DNA of 32,403 bases from assembly GCA_023433705.1 (NCBI GenBank), contig JAEYUC010000093.1:1-32403 (forward strand). Reading direction: 5' to 3'. Shown piece by piece: positions 1 through 6,924 of the stretch; position 1 is the first letter of the stretch; every line of letters starts with the position of its first letter. The position numbers were made by a program, and so were the translations under genes. The DNA comes from Pseudomonadota bacterium. GTDB lineage: Bacteria; Pseudomonadota; Gammaproteobacteria; Steroidobacterales; Steroidobacteraceae. The notes beneath the pieces were generated by a model. The model searched no databases. It worked only from the letters and a program-made list of their open reading frames with translations, and had not been told where the DNA came from.

Positions 1-111
1 GACCGCCTGGTTTCCTTCGAGATCGACGATGCGGAACAGTTGACCGGCGCCTACGACGCCCATCCACGGTTCGCCGGCCGGGACGACGGTGTCGATCGAT
101 GCGCCGCTCAT
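1..111 (-). CDS. Urea carboxylase-associated protein 2-like (DUF1989), N-terminal fragment cut by window edge
   Basis: Only the first 37 codons are present; the gene continues past base 1. The peptide begins MSGASIDTVVPAGEPWMGVV and goes on with GAGQLFRIVDLEGNQAV, which matches the start of DUF1989 proteins called UAAP2 (PAGEPW and RIVDLEGNQAV are the recognisable blocks). Its ATG overlaps the TGA of the upstream gene by four bases (ATGA), so the two are translationally coupled. Family knowledge: in guanidine-degrading bacteria two DUF1989 proteins form carboxyguanidine deiminase (CgdAB), acting between guanidine carboxylase and allophanate hydrolase. Inference: this is the second deiminase subunit and the carboxylase genes lie further left. 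I do not assign CgdA versus CgdB. Confidence 0.8.
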   Translation of the reverse strand, partial: MSGASIDTVVPAGEPWMGVVGAGQLFRIVDLEGNQAV

Positions 112-809
112 GCGTAATACCGTTCGGTGTTGACGAAGCCGCGTGCGTTTTCCGGGCAGCGCGTGCGGCAGGGATCGTCGGCGGTGGGCGGTTCCACGCG
201 GCGCGCGGCGAGGCCGATGCCCGCGGGCGAGTAGTTTGGGCCGGCGGCGAGCGGAGGCGGTCCGGCGTGCAACAACACGATCGTGTCCATCTCGAAGCGC
301 AGCTCGACGTACTGGCCGGCCTTCGAATGTCCCGGCGCAAGGCGCATGACGCCCTCGTCATCCACGACGACCTTGCTGAAAAAATTGATGTTCGCGACGA
401 GATCGCGTTCGCCGAGGCCATACTTGCCGAGTTCGACCAGCATCGCTTCGCGACCGCTCACGTAGCGGGCGTTGCGTTGTTCCTGGAAGCGCGTGACCCC
501 GTACTTCGCGGCGATCGATTCAGGGTCCGTCAGCCCGCAGAGCGGATCGTGCCAGCCGCAGGTGTCCGCGACGACGGAGCAGAGGATGCGCCCCATGTCC
601 GAGTAACACACGCAGCCGGTAGTGAGATGCGCGGTGTGCTGCGCCTTGAGCGTGTCCGCCATGTTGTAACGCTCGAGCGGCTGCTCGCGGCTGTAAAAGA
701 GGACGGCGACGTTCGCATCGTCCGCGCGCGCCGTGAGTCGCAGCGCCGTCCCGCGCCGCAGCACTCCCGACCAATGCGCTCCCCCAATGATTTCTTCTTC
801 CCAGAGCAT
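108..809 (-). CDS. Urea carboxylase-associated protein 1-like (DUF1989), probable carboxyguanidine deiminase subunit
   Basis: This 233-residue protein starts MLWEEEIIGGAHWSG and carries the DUF1989 hallmarks: PLERYNMADTLKAQHTAHLT, YSDMGRILCS, the cysteine/histidine block ADTCGWHDPLCG, GKYGLGERDLV and NINFFSKV, ending CPENARGFVNTERYY. That is full length for the UAAP1 family. Older annotation links these proteins to urea carboxylase; later work on the same operon type assigns the DUF1989 pair to deimination of carboxyguanidine to allophanate. The product should be cytoplasmic. The gene is first in a leftward operon, followed with a 4-base overlap by the second DUF1989 gene. A sigma-54 promoter lies about 30 bases upstream (852-867). 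No riboswitch fits between that promoter and the start. Family is confident; the guanidine rather than urea role is inferred from the riboswitch next door. Confidence 0.85.
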   Translation of the reverse strand: MLWEEEIIGGAHWSGVLRRGTALRLTARADDANVAVLFYSREQPLERYNMADTLKAQHTAHLTTGCVCYSDMGRILCSVVADTCGWHDPLCGLTDPESIAAKYGVTRFQEQRNARYVSGREAMLVELGKYGLGERDLVANINFFSKVVVDDEGVMRLAPGHSKAGQYVELRFEMDTIVLLHAGPPPLAAGPNYSPAGIGLAARRVEPPTADDPCRTRCPENARGFVNTERYYA

Positions 810-849
810 CGTTCTTTCGCCGACCTGTGCACGACTTTGGTGAGCGGGA

Positions 850-867
850 GTGCAAGGGATGTACCAG
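850..867 (-). promoter_or_regulatory. Sigma-54 promoter for the DUF1989 operon
   Basis: Read on the minus strand the site is CTGGTACATCCCTTGCAC. The -24 GG lies at 865-864 and the -12 GC at 853-852, exactly ten bases apart, within TGGTAC-N5-TTGCA, one mismatch from the TGGCAC-N5-TTGCA consensus. Predicted transcription start is near 840, leaving about 30 bases of leader before the ATG at 809. Confidence 0.7.
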
Positions 868-915
868 CACGATGCGCGCCAGGATCACGTCCTTCGCACG
901 GAATGCCCGGCGGGT

Positions 916-932
916 TGCACTCGGATCGTGCC
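916..932. promoter_or_regulatory. NtrC-like enhancer site 1
   Basis: TGCAC (916-920), seven bases, GTGCC (928-932) is a dyad close to the NtrC consensus TGCACC-N5-GGTGCA. It sits between the two divergent sigma-54 promoters, at enhancer distance from both, and 31 bases from a second such site. Confidence 0.55.
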
Positions 933-946
933 GTCGGCGGGTTGTT

Positions 947-963
947 TGCATGTAGTTGGTGCA
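947..963. promoter_or_regulatory. NtrC-like enhancer site 2
   Basis: TGCATGTAGTTGGTGCA matches TGCACC-N5-GGTGCA except for two bases in the left half. Spacing to site 1 is 31 bases, about three helical turns, the arrangement expected for cooperative NtrC dimers on one DNA face. Identification of NtrC as the activator is by motif only; another bacterial enhancer-binding protein could use the site. Confidence 0.6.
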
Positions 964-1011
964 GAGATCGCGTTTCGTGGTTAGGCGACCGCCGGGCCGC
1001 GCGGCGGAAGC

Positions 1012-1030
1012 GCGGCACACCTCTTGCAAA
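1012..1030 (+). promoter_or_regulatory. Sigma-54 promoter for the guanidine transporter operon
   Basis: The sequence GGCACACCTCTTGCA has the -24 GG at 1014-1015 and the -12 GC at 1026-1027 with exactly ten bases between, matching TGGCAC-N5-TTGCA except for the first T. Predicted start is near 1038-1039, about a dozen bases before the riboswitch core, so the transcript would begin just ahead of the aptamer. Confidence 0.8.
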
Positions 1031-1047
1031 TTTGATCCGCAGAATGT

Positions 1048-1153
1048 GCGCCTAGGGTTCCGGTTGAGCGATCAACGCTGGTCCGAGAGACGCAGTCCGT
1101 TGGCACGCATGGACGCGCCGGGGATACACGGCGGGACAAAAGCCCGGGAGATG
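1048..1153 (+). promoter_or_regulatory. Guanidine-I (ykkC) riboswitch
   Basis: All three conserved blocks of the ykkC/guanidine-I aptamer occur in order: CTAGGGTTCCG (1052-1062), CTGGTCCGAGAG (1078-1089), and the long 3' block ACGGCGGGACAAAAGCCCGG followed by GAGA (1128-1151). Known role: this aptamer binds guanidinium and turns on guanidine carboxylase, transporter and efflux genes. It lies directly upstream of the substrate-binding protein gene, whose Shine-Dalgarno GGGAGAG is at 1174-1180. I see no terminator with a U-run between aptamer and start, so translational control is more likely, but the expression platform is not resolved. Confidence 0.92.
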
Positions 1154-1186
1154 CCTCATGACCTAAACAACACGGGAGAGACTCTC

Positions 1187-2278
1187 ATGGCTCGTACCTT
1201 TTCGCGCGCACTCATTTCCTTCGTGCTCGCAACCTTCGCGTTGACGGCCTCGCATTCGGCGAGCGCGGCCCAGGAAGAGACGAAGAACAAGACAGAATTC
1301 AAAGTCGCCTGGAGCATCTATGTCGGCTGGATGCCCTGGGACTACGCCGCTCAGAGCGGCATCCTCAAGAAGTGGGCCGACAAGTACGGCATCAAGATCG
1401 AGCTCACCCAGATCAACGACTACGTCGAGTCGATCAACCAGTACACCGCGGGCCAATACGATGCCTGCGTGATGACCAACATGGACGCGCTGACGATTCC
1501 CGCCGCGGGCGGCGTCGATTCCACGGCGCTCATCGTCGGCGACTATTCGAACGGCAACGACGGCATCGTGCTCAAGGGCGCGGGCAAGAAACTCGCCGAC
1601 ATCAAGGGCCAGAACGTCAATCTCGTCGAGCTTTCCGTGTCTCACTACCTGCTCGCGCGCGCGCTCGACACCGTCGGCCTCGCGGAGCGCGACATCAAGG
1701 TCGTGAACACCTCGGATGCCGACATGGTCGGCGCGTTCGCCGCGTCCAGCGTCACGTCCGTCGTGACCTGGAAGCCGTTGCTGTCGGAAATCACGGCCGT
1801 CCCGAAGACCACGCTCGTGTTCGATTCGACCAAGACCCCAGGCGAGATCCTCGATCTCATGATCGTGAACAGCGAAGTGCTCAAGGCCAATCCGAAGCTC
1901 GGCAAGGCGCTCGCGGGCGCGTGGTACGAGACGATGGCGCTGATGCAGGGCAAGGACGCGAAGAGCACCGCCGCGCTCGAATCGATGGCCAAGGCTTCGG
2001 GCACCGACCTGGCGGGATTCAAGGGCCAGCTCGCGACCACCTACATGTACTGGACGCCGGCCGCCGCGGTGGCCGCGACCACGAGCCCCGATCTCGTCAA
2101 GAAGATGGACCTCGTGCGCAAGTTCTCCTTCGATCACGGGTTGCTGGGTGAAGGCGCGAAGTCCGTCGACGTGGTCGGCATCGCGTTCCCGGGCGGCGTC
2201 ACGCTCGGCGACAAGTCGAACATCAAGCTGCGCTTCGATCCGACCTACATGAAGCTGGCCGCCGACGGCCAGCTCTAA
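1187..2278 (+). CDS. ABC transporter substrate-binding protein, urea-carboxylase-region type, probable guanidine-related ligand
   Basis: This 363-residue periplasmic protein has a Sec signal peptide of about 27 residues ending SHSASA, then an NMT1/TauA-like fold (KVAWSIYVGWMPWDYAAQSGILKKW near the mature N-terminus; QYTAGQYDACVMTNMDAL; VGDYSNGNDGIVLKG). The family is the one annotated 'ABC transporter periplasmic protein, urea carboxylase region'. The ATG at 1187 was chosen because GGGAGAG sits seven bases before it and the signal peptide begins there; an in-frame ATG at 1151 overlaps the end of the riboswitch. Permease and ATPase genes follow after 26 bases. Upstream control is sigma-54, NtrC-like sites and the guanidine aptamer. 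Inference: the ligand is guanidine or a guanidino compound rather than urea. Confidence 0.88.
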   Translation: MARTFSRALISFVLATFALTASHSASAAQEETKNKTEFKVAWSIYVGWMPWDYAAQSGILKKWADKYGIKIELTQINDYVESINQYTAGQYDACVMTNMDALTIPAAGGVDSTALIVGDYSNGNDGIVLKGAGKKLADIKGQNVNLVELSVSHYLLARALDTVGLAERDIKVVNTSDADMVGAFAASSVTSVVTWKPLLSEITAVPKTTLVFDSTKTPGEILDLMIVNSEVLKANPKLGKALAGAWYETMALMQGKDAKSTAALESMAKASGTDLAGFKGQLATTYMYWTPAAAVAATTSPDLVKKMDLVRKFSFDHGLLGEGAKSVDVVGIAFPGGVTLGDKSNIKLRFDPTYMKLAADGQL

Positions 2279-2304
2279 GCAACGCACGTCGTCGAGGGGG
2301 CGTC

Positions 2305-3120
2305 ATGCGTCGACTCATCAATCAGCACCCGGGGCGGGGCGCGCGCTTCGCCCTGGGCGCCTTGCCGTTCGTCGCGCTGCTCGTGCTGTACGTCGTCGCG
2401 TCCAACCTCAGGCTCGCCGAGAACGAAAACGACAAGCTGCTGCCGGCGCTCGGCACGATCGCCGAGACGTTCCACGGCTACGCGTTCGAAGAGGACAAGC
2501 GCAGCGGCCAGGTGCTGTTCTGGGTGGACACCTGGGCCAGCCTGCGCCGCATCGGCACCGCGTTGCTGATCAGCGCCGTCTCGGCGCTGACGCTCGCGGT
2601 CGCGATCGGCGTGGTGCCGCGCGTGCGGGCGCTCGTCTCGCCGCTGCTCAACACGGTGGCGATGATCCCGCCGCTCGCGGTCCTGCCGATCCTGTTCATC
2701 GTGCTCGGCCTCGAGGAGACCGCGAAGGTCGCCCTCATCGTCATCGGCACCGCGCCCTGCGTGGCGCGCGATCTCGCGCTGCGCGTGGCCGAACTACCCA
2801 GGGAACAGCTCGTGAAGGTGCAGACGCTCGGCGCGTCCACGTGGCAGATCGTCTGGCGCGTCGTGCTGCCGCAGATGTGGCCGCGGCTCATCGATTCGCT
2901 GAGATTGTCGATGGGCTCGGCCTGGCTGTTCCTCATCGCGGCCGAGGCCATCGCCTCGACCGAGGGACTCGGCTATCGCATCTTCCTCGTGCGGCGTTAT
3001 CTCGCGATGGACGTGATCCTGCCGTATGTCCTGTGGATCACGCTGCTCGCGGTCGCCACGGACGCGTTGTTGAGGCTGATACGCGCGCGCGGCTTCCGCT
3101 GGGCGGAGCCGGAGCGCTGA
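2305..3120 (+). CDS. ABC transporter permease (SsuC/TauC-like), guanidine-locus transporter
   Basis: This 271-residue inner-membrane protein has a first transmembrane segment near residues 12-32 (ALGALPFVALLVLYVVASN), further hydrophobic segments near 81-103, 114-150 and 195-255, and the permease EAA-type loop around VKVQTLGASTWQIVWRVVLP, the contact with the ATPase. The fold is that of nitrate/sulfonate/taurine permeases. GAGGGGG precedes the ATG by a few bases. The TGA overlaps the ATG of the ATPase gene. It should form the membrane channel for the substrate-binding protein encoded just upstream. An insertion near residues 45-65 (NENDKLLPALGTIAETF, then FEEDKRSGQVLFW) is typical of this subgroup's periplasmic loop. 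Confidence 0.88.
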   Translation: MRRLINQHPGRGARFALGALPFVALLVLYVVASNLRLAENENDKLLPALGTIAETFHGYAFEEDKRSGQVLFWVDTWASLRRIGTALLISAVSALTLAVAIGVVPRVRALVSPLLNTVAMIPPLAVLPILFIVLGLEETAKVALIVIGTAPCVARDLALRVAELPREQLVKVQTLGASTWQIVWRVVLPQMWPRLIDSLRLSMGSAWLFLIAAEAIASTEGLGYRIFLVRRYLAMDVILPYVLWITLLAVATDALLRLIRARGFRWAEPER

Positions 3121-3887
3121 TGGCCACCGTATCCGTCCGTAACGTCTGGAAGGAGTACGGCTCGACGGTCGTGCTCGAAAATCTGCGGCTCGAGATCGCC
3201 GATCACGAATTCGTGACGATCATCGGCGCTTCGGGCTGCGGCAAGACCACCTTTCTCAAGATGCTGCTCGGCATGGAACAGCCCACGCGCGGACAGATCC
3301 TGATCGACGGCGCGCCGATCCGTCCCGAACCCGATCCCGCCCGAGGCGTCGTGTTCCAGCGTTACTCGTCGTTCCCGCACCTGACCGTGCTCGAAAACGT
3401 GATGCTCGGGCTCGAGCTCCAGCAATCGAAGCTGATCGGCAAGTTGTTCGGCGTCGCGCGCCGCCGCGCGCGCGAGGCGGCGCTCGCGATGCTGGAGTCC
3501 GTGGGCCTCGCGCATGCGCGCGACCGTTATCCCGCGCAGCTCTCGGGGGGCATGCAGCAGCGCATGTCGATCGCGCAGGCCGTGATCTGCAAGCCGAAGA
3601 TCCTGCTGCTCGACGAGCCGTTCGGCGCGCTCGACCCCGGCGTCACGCAGGACATGCACGAGCTCATCCTCAAGGTCTGGGCCGAGAACCGCATGACCAT
3701 CTTCATGGTGTCGCACGACATCAAGGAGAGCTTCATGCTCGGCACGCGGCTCCTGACCTTCGACAAACTGCGCAACGACCCGCAGGCGCCCGAGGCGTAT
3801 GGCGCGAGCGTGACCTACGATATGCCGCTCAACCGGCGCGCTGCGGCGATTCCGAAAGAGCCGAACGCCAGGGCGGTCAACGAGTAG
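3120..3887 (+). CDS. ABC transporter ATP-binding protein, guanidine-locus transporter
   Basis: The start is the ATG in the ATGA overlap with the permease stop, giving 255 residues beginning MATVSVRNVWKEYGSTVVLE. Visible motifs: Walker A GASGCGKTT, Q-loop VVFQRYSSFPHLTV, signature LSGGMQQRM, Walker B ILLLDEPFGALD, and the switch histidine in MVSHDIKES. This is the complete nucleotide-binding domain of the nitrate/taurine importer class. An extra stretch between Q-loop and signature (LQQSKLIGKLFGVARRRARE) is longer than in many SsuB/TauB proteins. The final gene of the riboswitch operon; no obvious terminator follows before the HDOD gene at 3939. Confidence 0.9.
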   Translation: MATVSVRNVWKEYGSTVVLENLRLEIADHEFVTIIGASGCGKTTFLKMLLGMEQPTRGQILIDGAPIRPEPDPARGVVFQRYSSFPHLTVLENVMLGLELQQSKLIGKLFGVARRRAREAALAMLESVGLAHARDRYPAQLSGGMQQRMSIAQAVICKPKILLLDEPFGALDPGVTQDMHELILKVWAENRMTIFMVSHDIKESFMLGTRLLTFDKLRNDPQAPEAYGASVTYDMPLNRRAAAIPKEPNARAVNE

Positions 3888-3938
3888 GCATCGTTCCCAA
3901 CTGGCGGCGAGGCCCCGCGAACGGGTAGCCTCACTCAA

Positions 3939-5039
3939 ATGAGTGTCGGTCTTTCCGTGCTGATTGGGGGAGTACTCGCGGGAATCGCGGGGGTCGTGTT
4001 CTGGATGCGCGCGACGCGCGAGAAGGCGGAGCCGCCCGATCCGATCACCTCGACCACGGGTTCCAATCGCACGCTCACCGGCGGGCGCCCGGGTGATGCC
4101 GCGAGCTTCAACTGGAGCGAGTCGCTGCGACGGTTCGTCGCCTATGCGCTCGATGATGTCCCGCGCGACGCGCTGAGCGAGTCGCCGAATCCCGATCACG
4201 CGCCCGTGTTCAAGGCCGTGGCGGACATCCTCGAGAAGATCGAGGCGCGACCCGAATACATTCCGCGTCGGCCCTCGCTGCTGCCGAAGCTGCTCGCCAC
4301 GGTGAACGACGGTGAGGCGCCGATGCTCGAGATCGCGCGCATCATCGCGCAGGACCCGGCGCTCACCGGCAACCTGTTGCGCATCGCGAATAGCCCCGCG
4401 TATCGCGTCAACAGCCTGCCGGTCGAAAGCATCGACCGCGCGGTGACGCTGGTCGGCGTACTGGGCATCCGCGCGATCATCACCACCGCGCTGCTGCAGC
4501 CCGTGATGACGGCGGGCTCCGGCCCGTTCTCGCGATTCCCCGAGCTGGTCTGGGAACACACGTTGTACGCGTCGGTGGCATCCGAGCACCACGCGAAGCA
4601 CGTCGAGAAGGCGGAGCCGTTCATCTCGCAGCTCATCGGGTTGCTGTACGGCCTGTCGGCCATCGTCGTGTTCCGCATCGTGCGCGACCAGTTCGCCGCG
4701 CATCCGCACCTGACTCCCGAGCCCGCGAGCGTCGCCCGCCTGCTCGAAACCTGGGTGGCGCCGACGGCGGGTCGCATCGCCCAAAGCTGGGAATTGCCGC
4801 AACGGGTCCAGTACGCCCTCGAAAGCCAGACACTGGCCGCGGAACTGCAGCTCGAAAACTCGCTGGGCCGCTCGCTGAAATTCGGCCGGGTCGCGGGGGC
4901 CTTGATCGTGCTGTGCCGCCTGGGCCGGTTGACCCAACATGAGGCCCGGGCCATCTGCATTACGGGGGAGGGGCCGCGCGCCGAGTTGCAGCGGCTCTGG
5001 GACCGCCTCGCGCAGGCATACCTGCGGGGCGGCGCCTGA
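3939..5039 (+). CDS. Membrane-anchored HDOD domain protein
   Basis: This 366-residue protein begins with one transmembrane helix (about residues 4-23, LSVLIGGVLAGIAGVVFWM), a low-complexity linker to about residue 65, then an HDOD domain (about 105-310; SLLPKLLATVNDGEAPMLEI, IIAQDPALTGNLLRIANSP, IDRAVTLVGVLGIRAIITTA). HDOD domains are HD-related modules that usually lack phosphodiesterase metal ligands and act as signalling scaffolds; no GGDEF, EAL or receiver domain is attached here. There is no convincing Shine-Dalgarno before the ATG, so the start is the least certain part. It does not overlap the ABC genes and probably has its own transcript; a strong terminator lies at 5196-5225. Specific role unknown. 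Confidence 0.85.
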   Translation: MSVGLSVLIGGVLAGIAGVVFWMRATREKAEPPDPITSTTGSNRTLTGGRPGDAASFNWSESLRRFVAYALDDVPRDALSESPNPDHAPVFKAVADILEKIEARPEYIPRRPSLLPKLLATVNDGEAPMLEIARIIAQDPALTGNLLRIANSPAYRVNSLPVESIDRAVTLVGVLGIRAIITTALLQPVMTAGSGPFSRFPELVWEHTLYASVASEHHAKHVEKAEPFISQLIGLLYGLSAIVVFRIVRDQFAAHPHLTPEPASVARLLETWVAPTAGRIAQSWELPQRVQYALESQTLAAELQLENSLGRSLKFGRVAGALIVLCRLGRLTQHEARAICITGEGPRAELQRLWDRLAQAYLRGGA

Positions 5040-5104
5040 CGAGAAACGCCCCCGATTCCCGGTCCACGAAACAAAAGCGTTTCAAGGGTGAGAGAAAATC
5101 CGCC

Positions 5105-5225
5105 CTCGTGACACAAGAGTATTCGTGGATCCTGGAACCCTACCGGGGTCCGCAGACCGATAGCTGCGGAACAAGACCCCCGTTTCCGCGCGACCAGAGC
5201 CCCGCCTTGGCGGGGCTCTTTTTTT
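5105..5225 (+). ncRNA. Candidate structured small RNA or structured 3' UTR with intrinsic terminator
   Basis: Between the HDOD stop and the GFA start lies a nested hairpin: CGGGGTC (5144-5150) pairs with GACCCCCG (5175-5182), and inside it CCGCAG region 5150-5155 pairs with CTGCGG (5164-5169), capped by an 8-base loop and with the unpaired GAACAA on the 3' side. A textbook terminator follows. GGA motifs occur at 5137 and nearby. It does not match 4.5S, 6S, tmRNA or RNase P as I know them. No clear promoter was found, so it may be only the HDOD 3' UTR. Confidence 0.4.
5196..5225 (+). terminator. Rho-independent terminator
   Basis: AGAGCCCCG (5196-5204), loop CCTTGG, CGGGGCTCT (5211-5219), followed by a run of seven T to 5225. 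It ends transcription coming from the HDOD gene or from a small RNA upstream of it. Confidence 0.9.
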
Positions 5226-5268
5226 GTGCTGCCCCCGGTAAGCTTCCCGGCCGAGCGGGGAGGGCACG

Positions 5269-5682
5269 GTGAACCAGGACATCCAGGGCGGCTGCATGTG
5301 CGGCGCGATTCGCTATTCGGCGACAACCAATCCCGCCAACAGCATGGTCTGCCATTGCCAGTCTTGCCGGCGGTCCGCGGCGGCGCCGGTGGTGGCTTGG
5401 GTCACGTTCGCGAAGGCGGAATTCCGCTTCACGCGCGGCACGCCGCATACATATGAATCGTCGCCGAAGGTCCGCCGCCATTTCTGCGGCAACTGCGGAT
5501 CGCCGCTGGTCTACGAACATCTCGATACGCCGGACTTCGTCGACGTCACGACCTGCAGTCTCGATGCACCCTGGGCGTTTCCGCCGACCCATCATTCCTG
5601 GCTCAGCGACGACATCGGCTGGGTGAAATTCGGCGACGGGCTGCCCACGTTCCAGCGCTCGCGTTTTGGCGACCCTTCCTGA
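5269..5682 (+). CDS. GFA family (glutathione-dependent formaldehyde-activating-like) zinc-binding protein
   Basis: This 137-residue protein has the GFA/CENP-V cysteine pattern: GGCMCGAIRY (Cys9, Cys11), VCHCQSCRR (Cys28, Cys30, Cys33) and HFCGNCGSPL (Cys73, Cys76), which bind two zinc ions in the family. The start is a GTG at 5269 preceded by GGGGAGGG; no in-frame ATG lies at a similar place. Despite the family name most members have no proven formaldehyde activity, so the substrate is unknown. It overlaps the following acetyltransferase gene by 17 bases, suggesting coupled expression. It begins shortly after a strong terminator and so probably has its own promoter in 5226-5268. Confidence 0.88.
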   Translation: MNQDIQGGCMCGAIRYSATTNPANSMVCHCQSCRRSAAAPVVAWVTFAKAEFRFTRGTPHTYESSPKVRRHFCGNCGSPLVYEHLDTPDFVDVTTCSLDAPWAFPPTHHSWLSDDIGWVKFGDGLPTFQRSRFGDPS

Positions 5683-6220
5683 ATTCGAGAGTGCGCGGCT
5701 GACGTTTCGCCGGCTCGAGCCCGGCGACTCCGGGTTCCTGATCCGGCTGCTCAACGAACCTTCGTTCATCGAACACATCGGCGATCGTGGCGTGCGCACG
5801 GCCGACGACGCGCGGCGCTACCTGCGCGAGGGGCCGTTCGCGATGTACGAGAAGTACGGGTTCGGATTGTGGCGCGTCGCGCGCCGCACGGACGACGAGC
5901 CGATCGGCATGTGCGGACTGCTCAAGCGCGAAGCGTTGCCCGACTTCGACCTCGGCTACGCCTATCTACCCGGATACTGGCGCCAGGGTTACGCCTTCGA
6001 GGCCGCGCAGGCCACGCTGCGCGACGCGGCGCGGCGGTTCGGATTGCGACGCGTGATCGGTGTCGTTTCGCCCGGGAATACCGCGTCGATCCGCCTGCTG
6101 GAGAAACTCGGCATGCGGTTCGAACGCGGTTTTCCCCAGGACATGCACGAGGATTCGCGCGAGCCGGAAGTACTCTTGTACGGCTGCGCGCTGGGGCCCG
6201 AAGGTCTCAGCGGCGCGTGA
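5666..6220 (+). CDS. GNAT family N-acetyltransferase (RimJ/RimL-like)
   Basis: This 184-residue protein has the GNAT order: SARLTFRRLEPGDSGFLIRL at the N-terminus, a strand DDEPIGMCGLLKR near residue 75, the GYAYLPGYWRQGYAFEAAQA segment holding the acetyl-CoA-binding loop (RQGYA) near 105, and VISPGNTASIRLLEKLGMRFE-like motif B (here VVSPGNTASIRLLEKLGMRF) near 140. The best start is the TTG at 5666, inside the end of the GFA gene; no in-frame ATG would keep the domain intact. It would acetylate an amine, but neither a ribosomal nor a small-molecule substrate can be named. Its 3' end overlaps the convergent lipoprotein gene by 14 bases. Confidence 0.85.
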   Translation: MATLPEFESARLTFRRLEPGDSGFLIRLLNEPSFIEHIGDRGVRTADDARRYLREGPFAMYEKYGFGLWRVARRTDDEPIGMCGLLKREALPDFDLGYAYLPGYWRQGYAFEAAQATLRDAARRFGLRRVIGVVSPGNTASIRLLEKLGMRFERGFPQDMHEDSREPEVLLYGCALGPEGLSGA

Positions 6221-6866
6221 CTTTCTCGCCGACGACGGTGCCAATCTTGCCGCCTTCGTCGACGCGCAGCTCCACGGGCTGATCGAAGCGCAATTCGCCG
6301 TCGACCACGCAGGTTCCGCAAACGTGAACCTTGACCGGATCCTTGCTGTTCCAGCTCCAGCCCGAGTCGTTGCGCTTCTGCACGTGGATGCCGCCGCGCA
6401 CGCGCGCGCCGTCGCTGAGTTCGATGTCGCCATGACGCGTGACGAGCTTGCCCGCGACTTCCGCGCCTTCGAGTTCGATTTCGCCGTTGACCGTCGAGAC
6501 GTCGCCGCCGACGCGCGAGCGCGCCCGCAGGTTCACTTCGCCATTGACGGTAGAGGCGGTTGCGCCGATGGAGGCGCCGGCGCCGACGCTCAGGGAACCG
6601 TTGACCGTGTTGGCGGACCCGACGCGTGCGTCTTCGTCGATCTCGATGCTGCCGTTGACCGTCTTCGCCTTCTCCGCGCTGGCGCCGCGGCGCACGCGAA
6701 CATCGCCATTCACGGTGCTGAGCGTGCCGTAGTCCTTGCCGGCTTCCGCTTCGACGGTGCCGTTAACTGCCGTGATGTCGCGGCCATCGTTGCTGTACGC
6801 GTAAGAGCAGGCGGACAGGGTGGCAATGGCGGCGCAGGTGACGAGGACACGAAGAGTGCTGTTCAT
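6207..6866 (-). CDS. DUF4097-like repeat lipoprotein
   Basis: This 219-residue protein begins MNSTLRVLVTCAAIATLSAC, a lipoprotein signal with lipobox LSAC and cysteine at residue 20. The mature part is a run of short repeats centred on VNG: TAVNGTVEAE, STVNGDVRVR, KTVNGSIEID, NTVNGSLSVG, STVNGEVNLR, STVNGEIELE, then a diverged TRHGDIELSD. Each repeat is about 18-19 residues and should add one turn of a beta-helix, as in DUF4097/DUF2807 or bactofilin-like folds. AAGGAGCC precedes the ATG. The C-terminal 70 residues (VHVCGTCVVDGELRFDQPV) are not repeated. Outer or inner membrane anchoring cannot be decided; Ser at +2 of the mature protein favours outer membrane. Function unknown. Confidence 0.8.
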   Translation of the reverse strand: MNSTLRVLVTCAAIATLSACSYAYSNDGRDITAVNGTVEAEAGKDYGTLSTVNGDVRVRRGASAEKAKTVNGSIEIDEDARVGSANTVNGSLSVGAGASIGATASTVNGEVNLRARSRVGGDVSTVNGEIELEGAEVAGKLVTRHGDIELSDGARVRGGIHVQKRNDSGWSWNSKDPVKVHVCGTCVVDGELRFDQPVELRVDEGGKIGTVVGEKVTRR

Positions 6867-6908
6867 GAGTGGCTCCTTGTATGGGCTTTTGGACGAGTCA
6901 CTCGCGAG

Positions 6909-6924
6909 CCGGGTTGCAACCCGG
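6909..6924. promoter_or_regulatory. Perfect 16-base palindrome, possible operator
   Basis: CCGGGTTGCAACCCGG is a perfect palindrome 43-58 bases upstream of the VNG lipoprotein start, where a repressor or activator could act. No U-run follows on either strand, so it is not a terminator. Confidence 0.35.

Noticed and set aside
810..852. Second guanidine riboswitch on the minus strand before the DUF1989 gene
   Set aside because: The leader after the sigma-54 promoter is about 30 bases and none of the conserved aptamer blocks occurs on that strand.
5040..5225. 4.5S, 6S, tmRNA or RNase P RNA
   Set aside because: None of the conserved motifs of these RNAs, such as the SRP GGTCAGGTCCGGAAGGAAGC block, is present.
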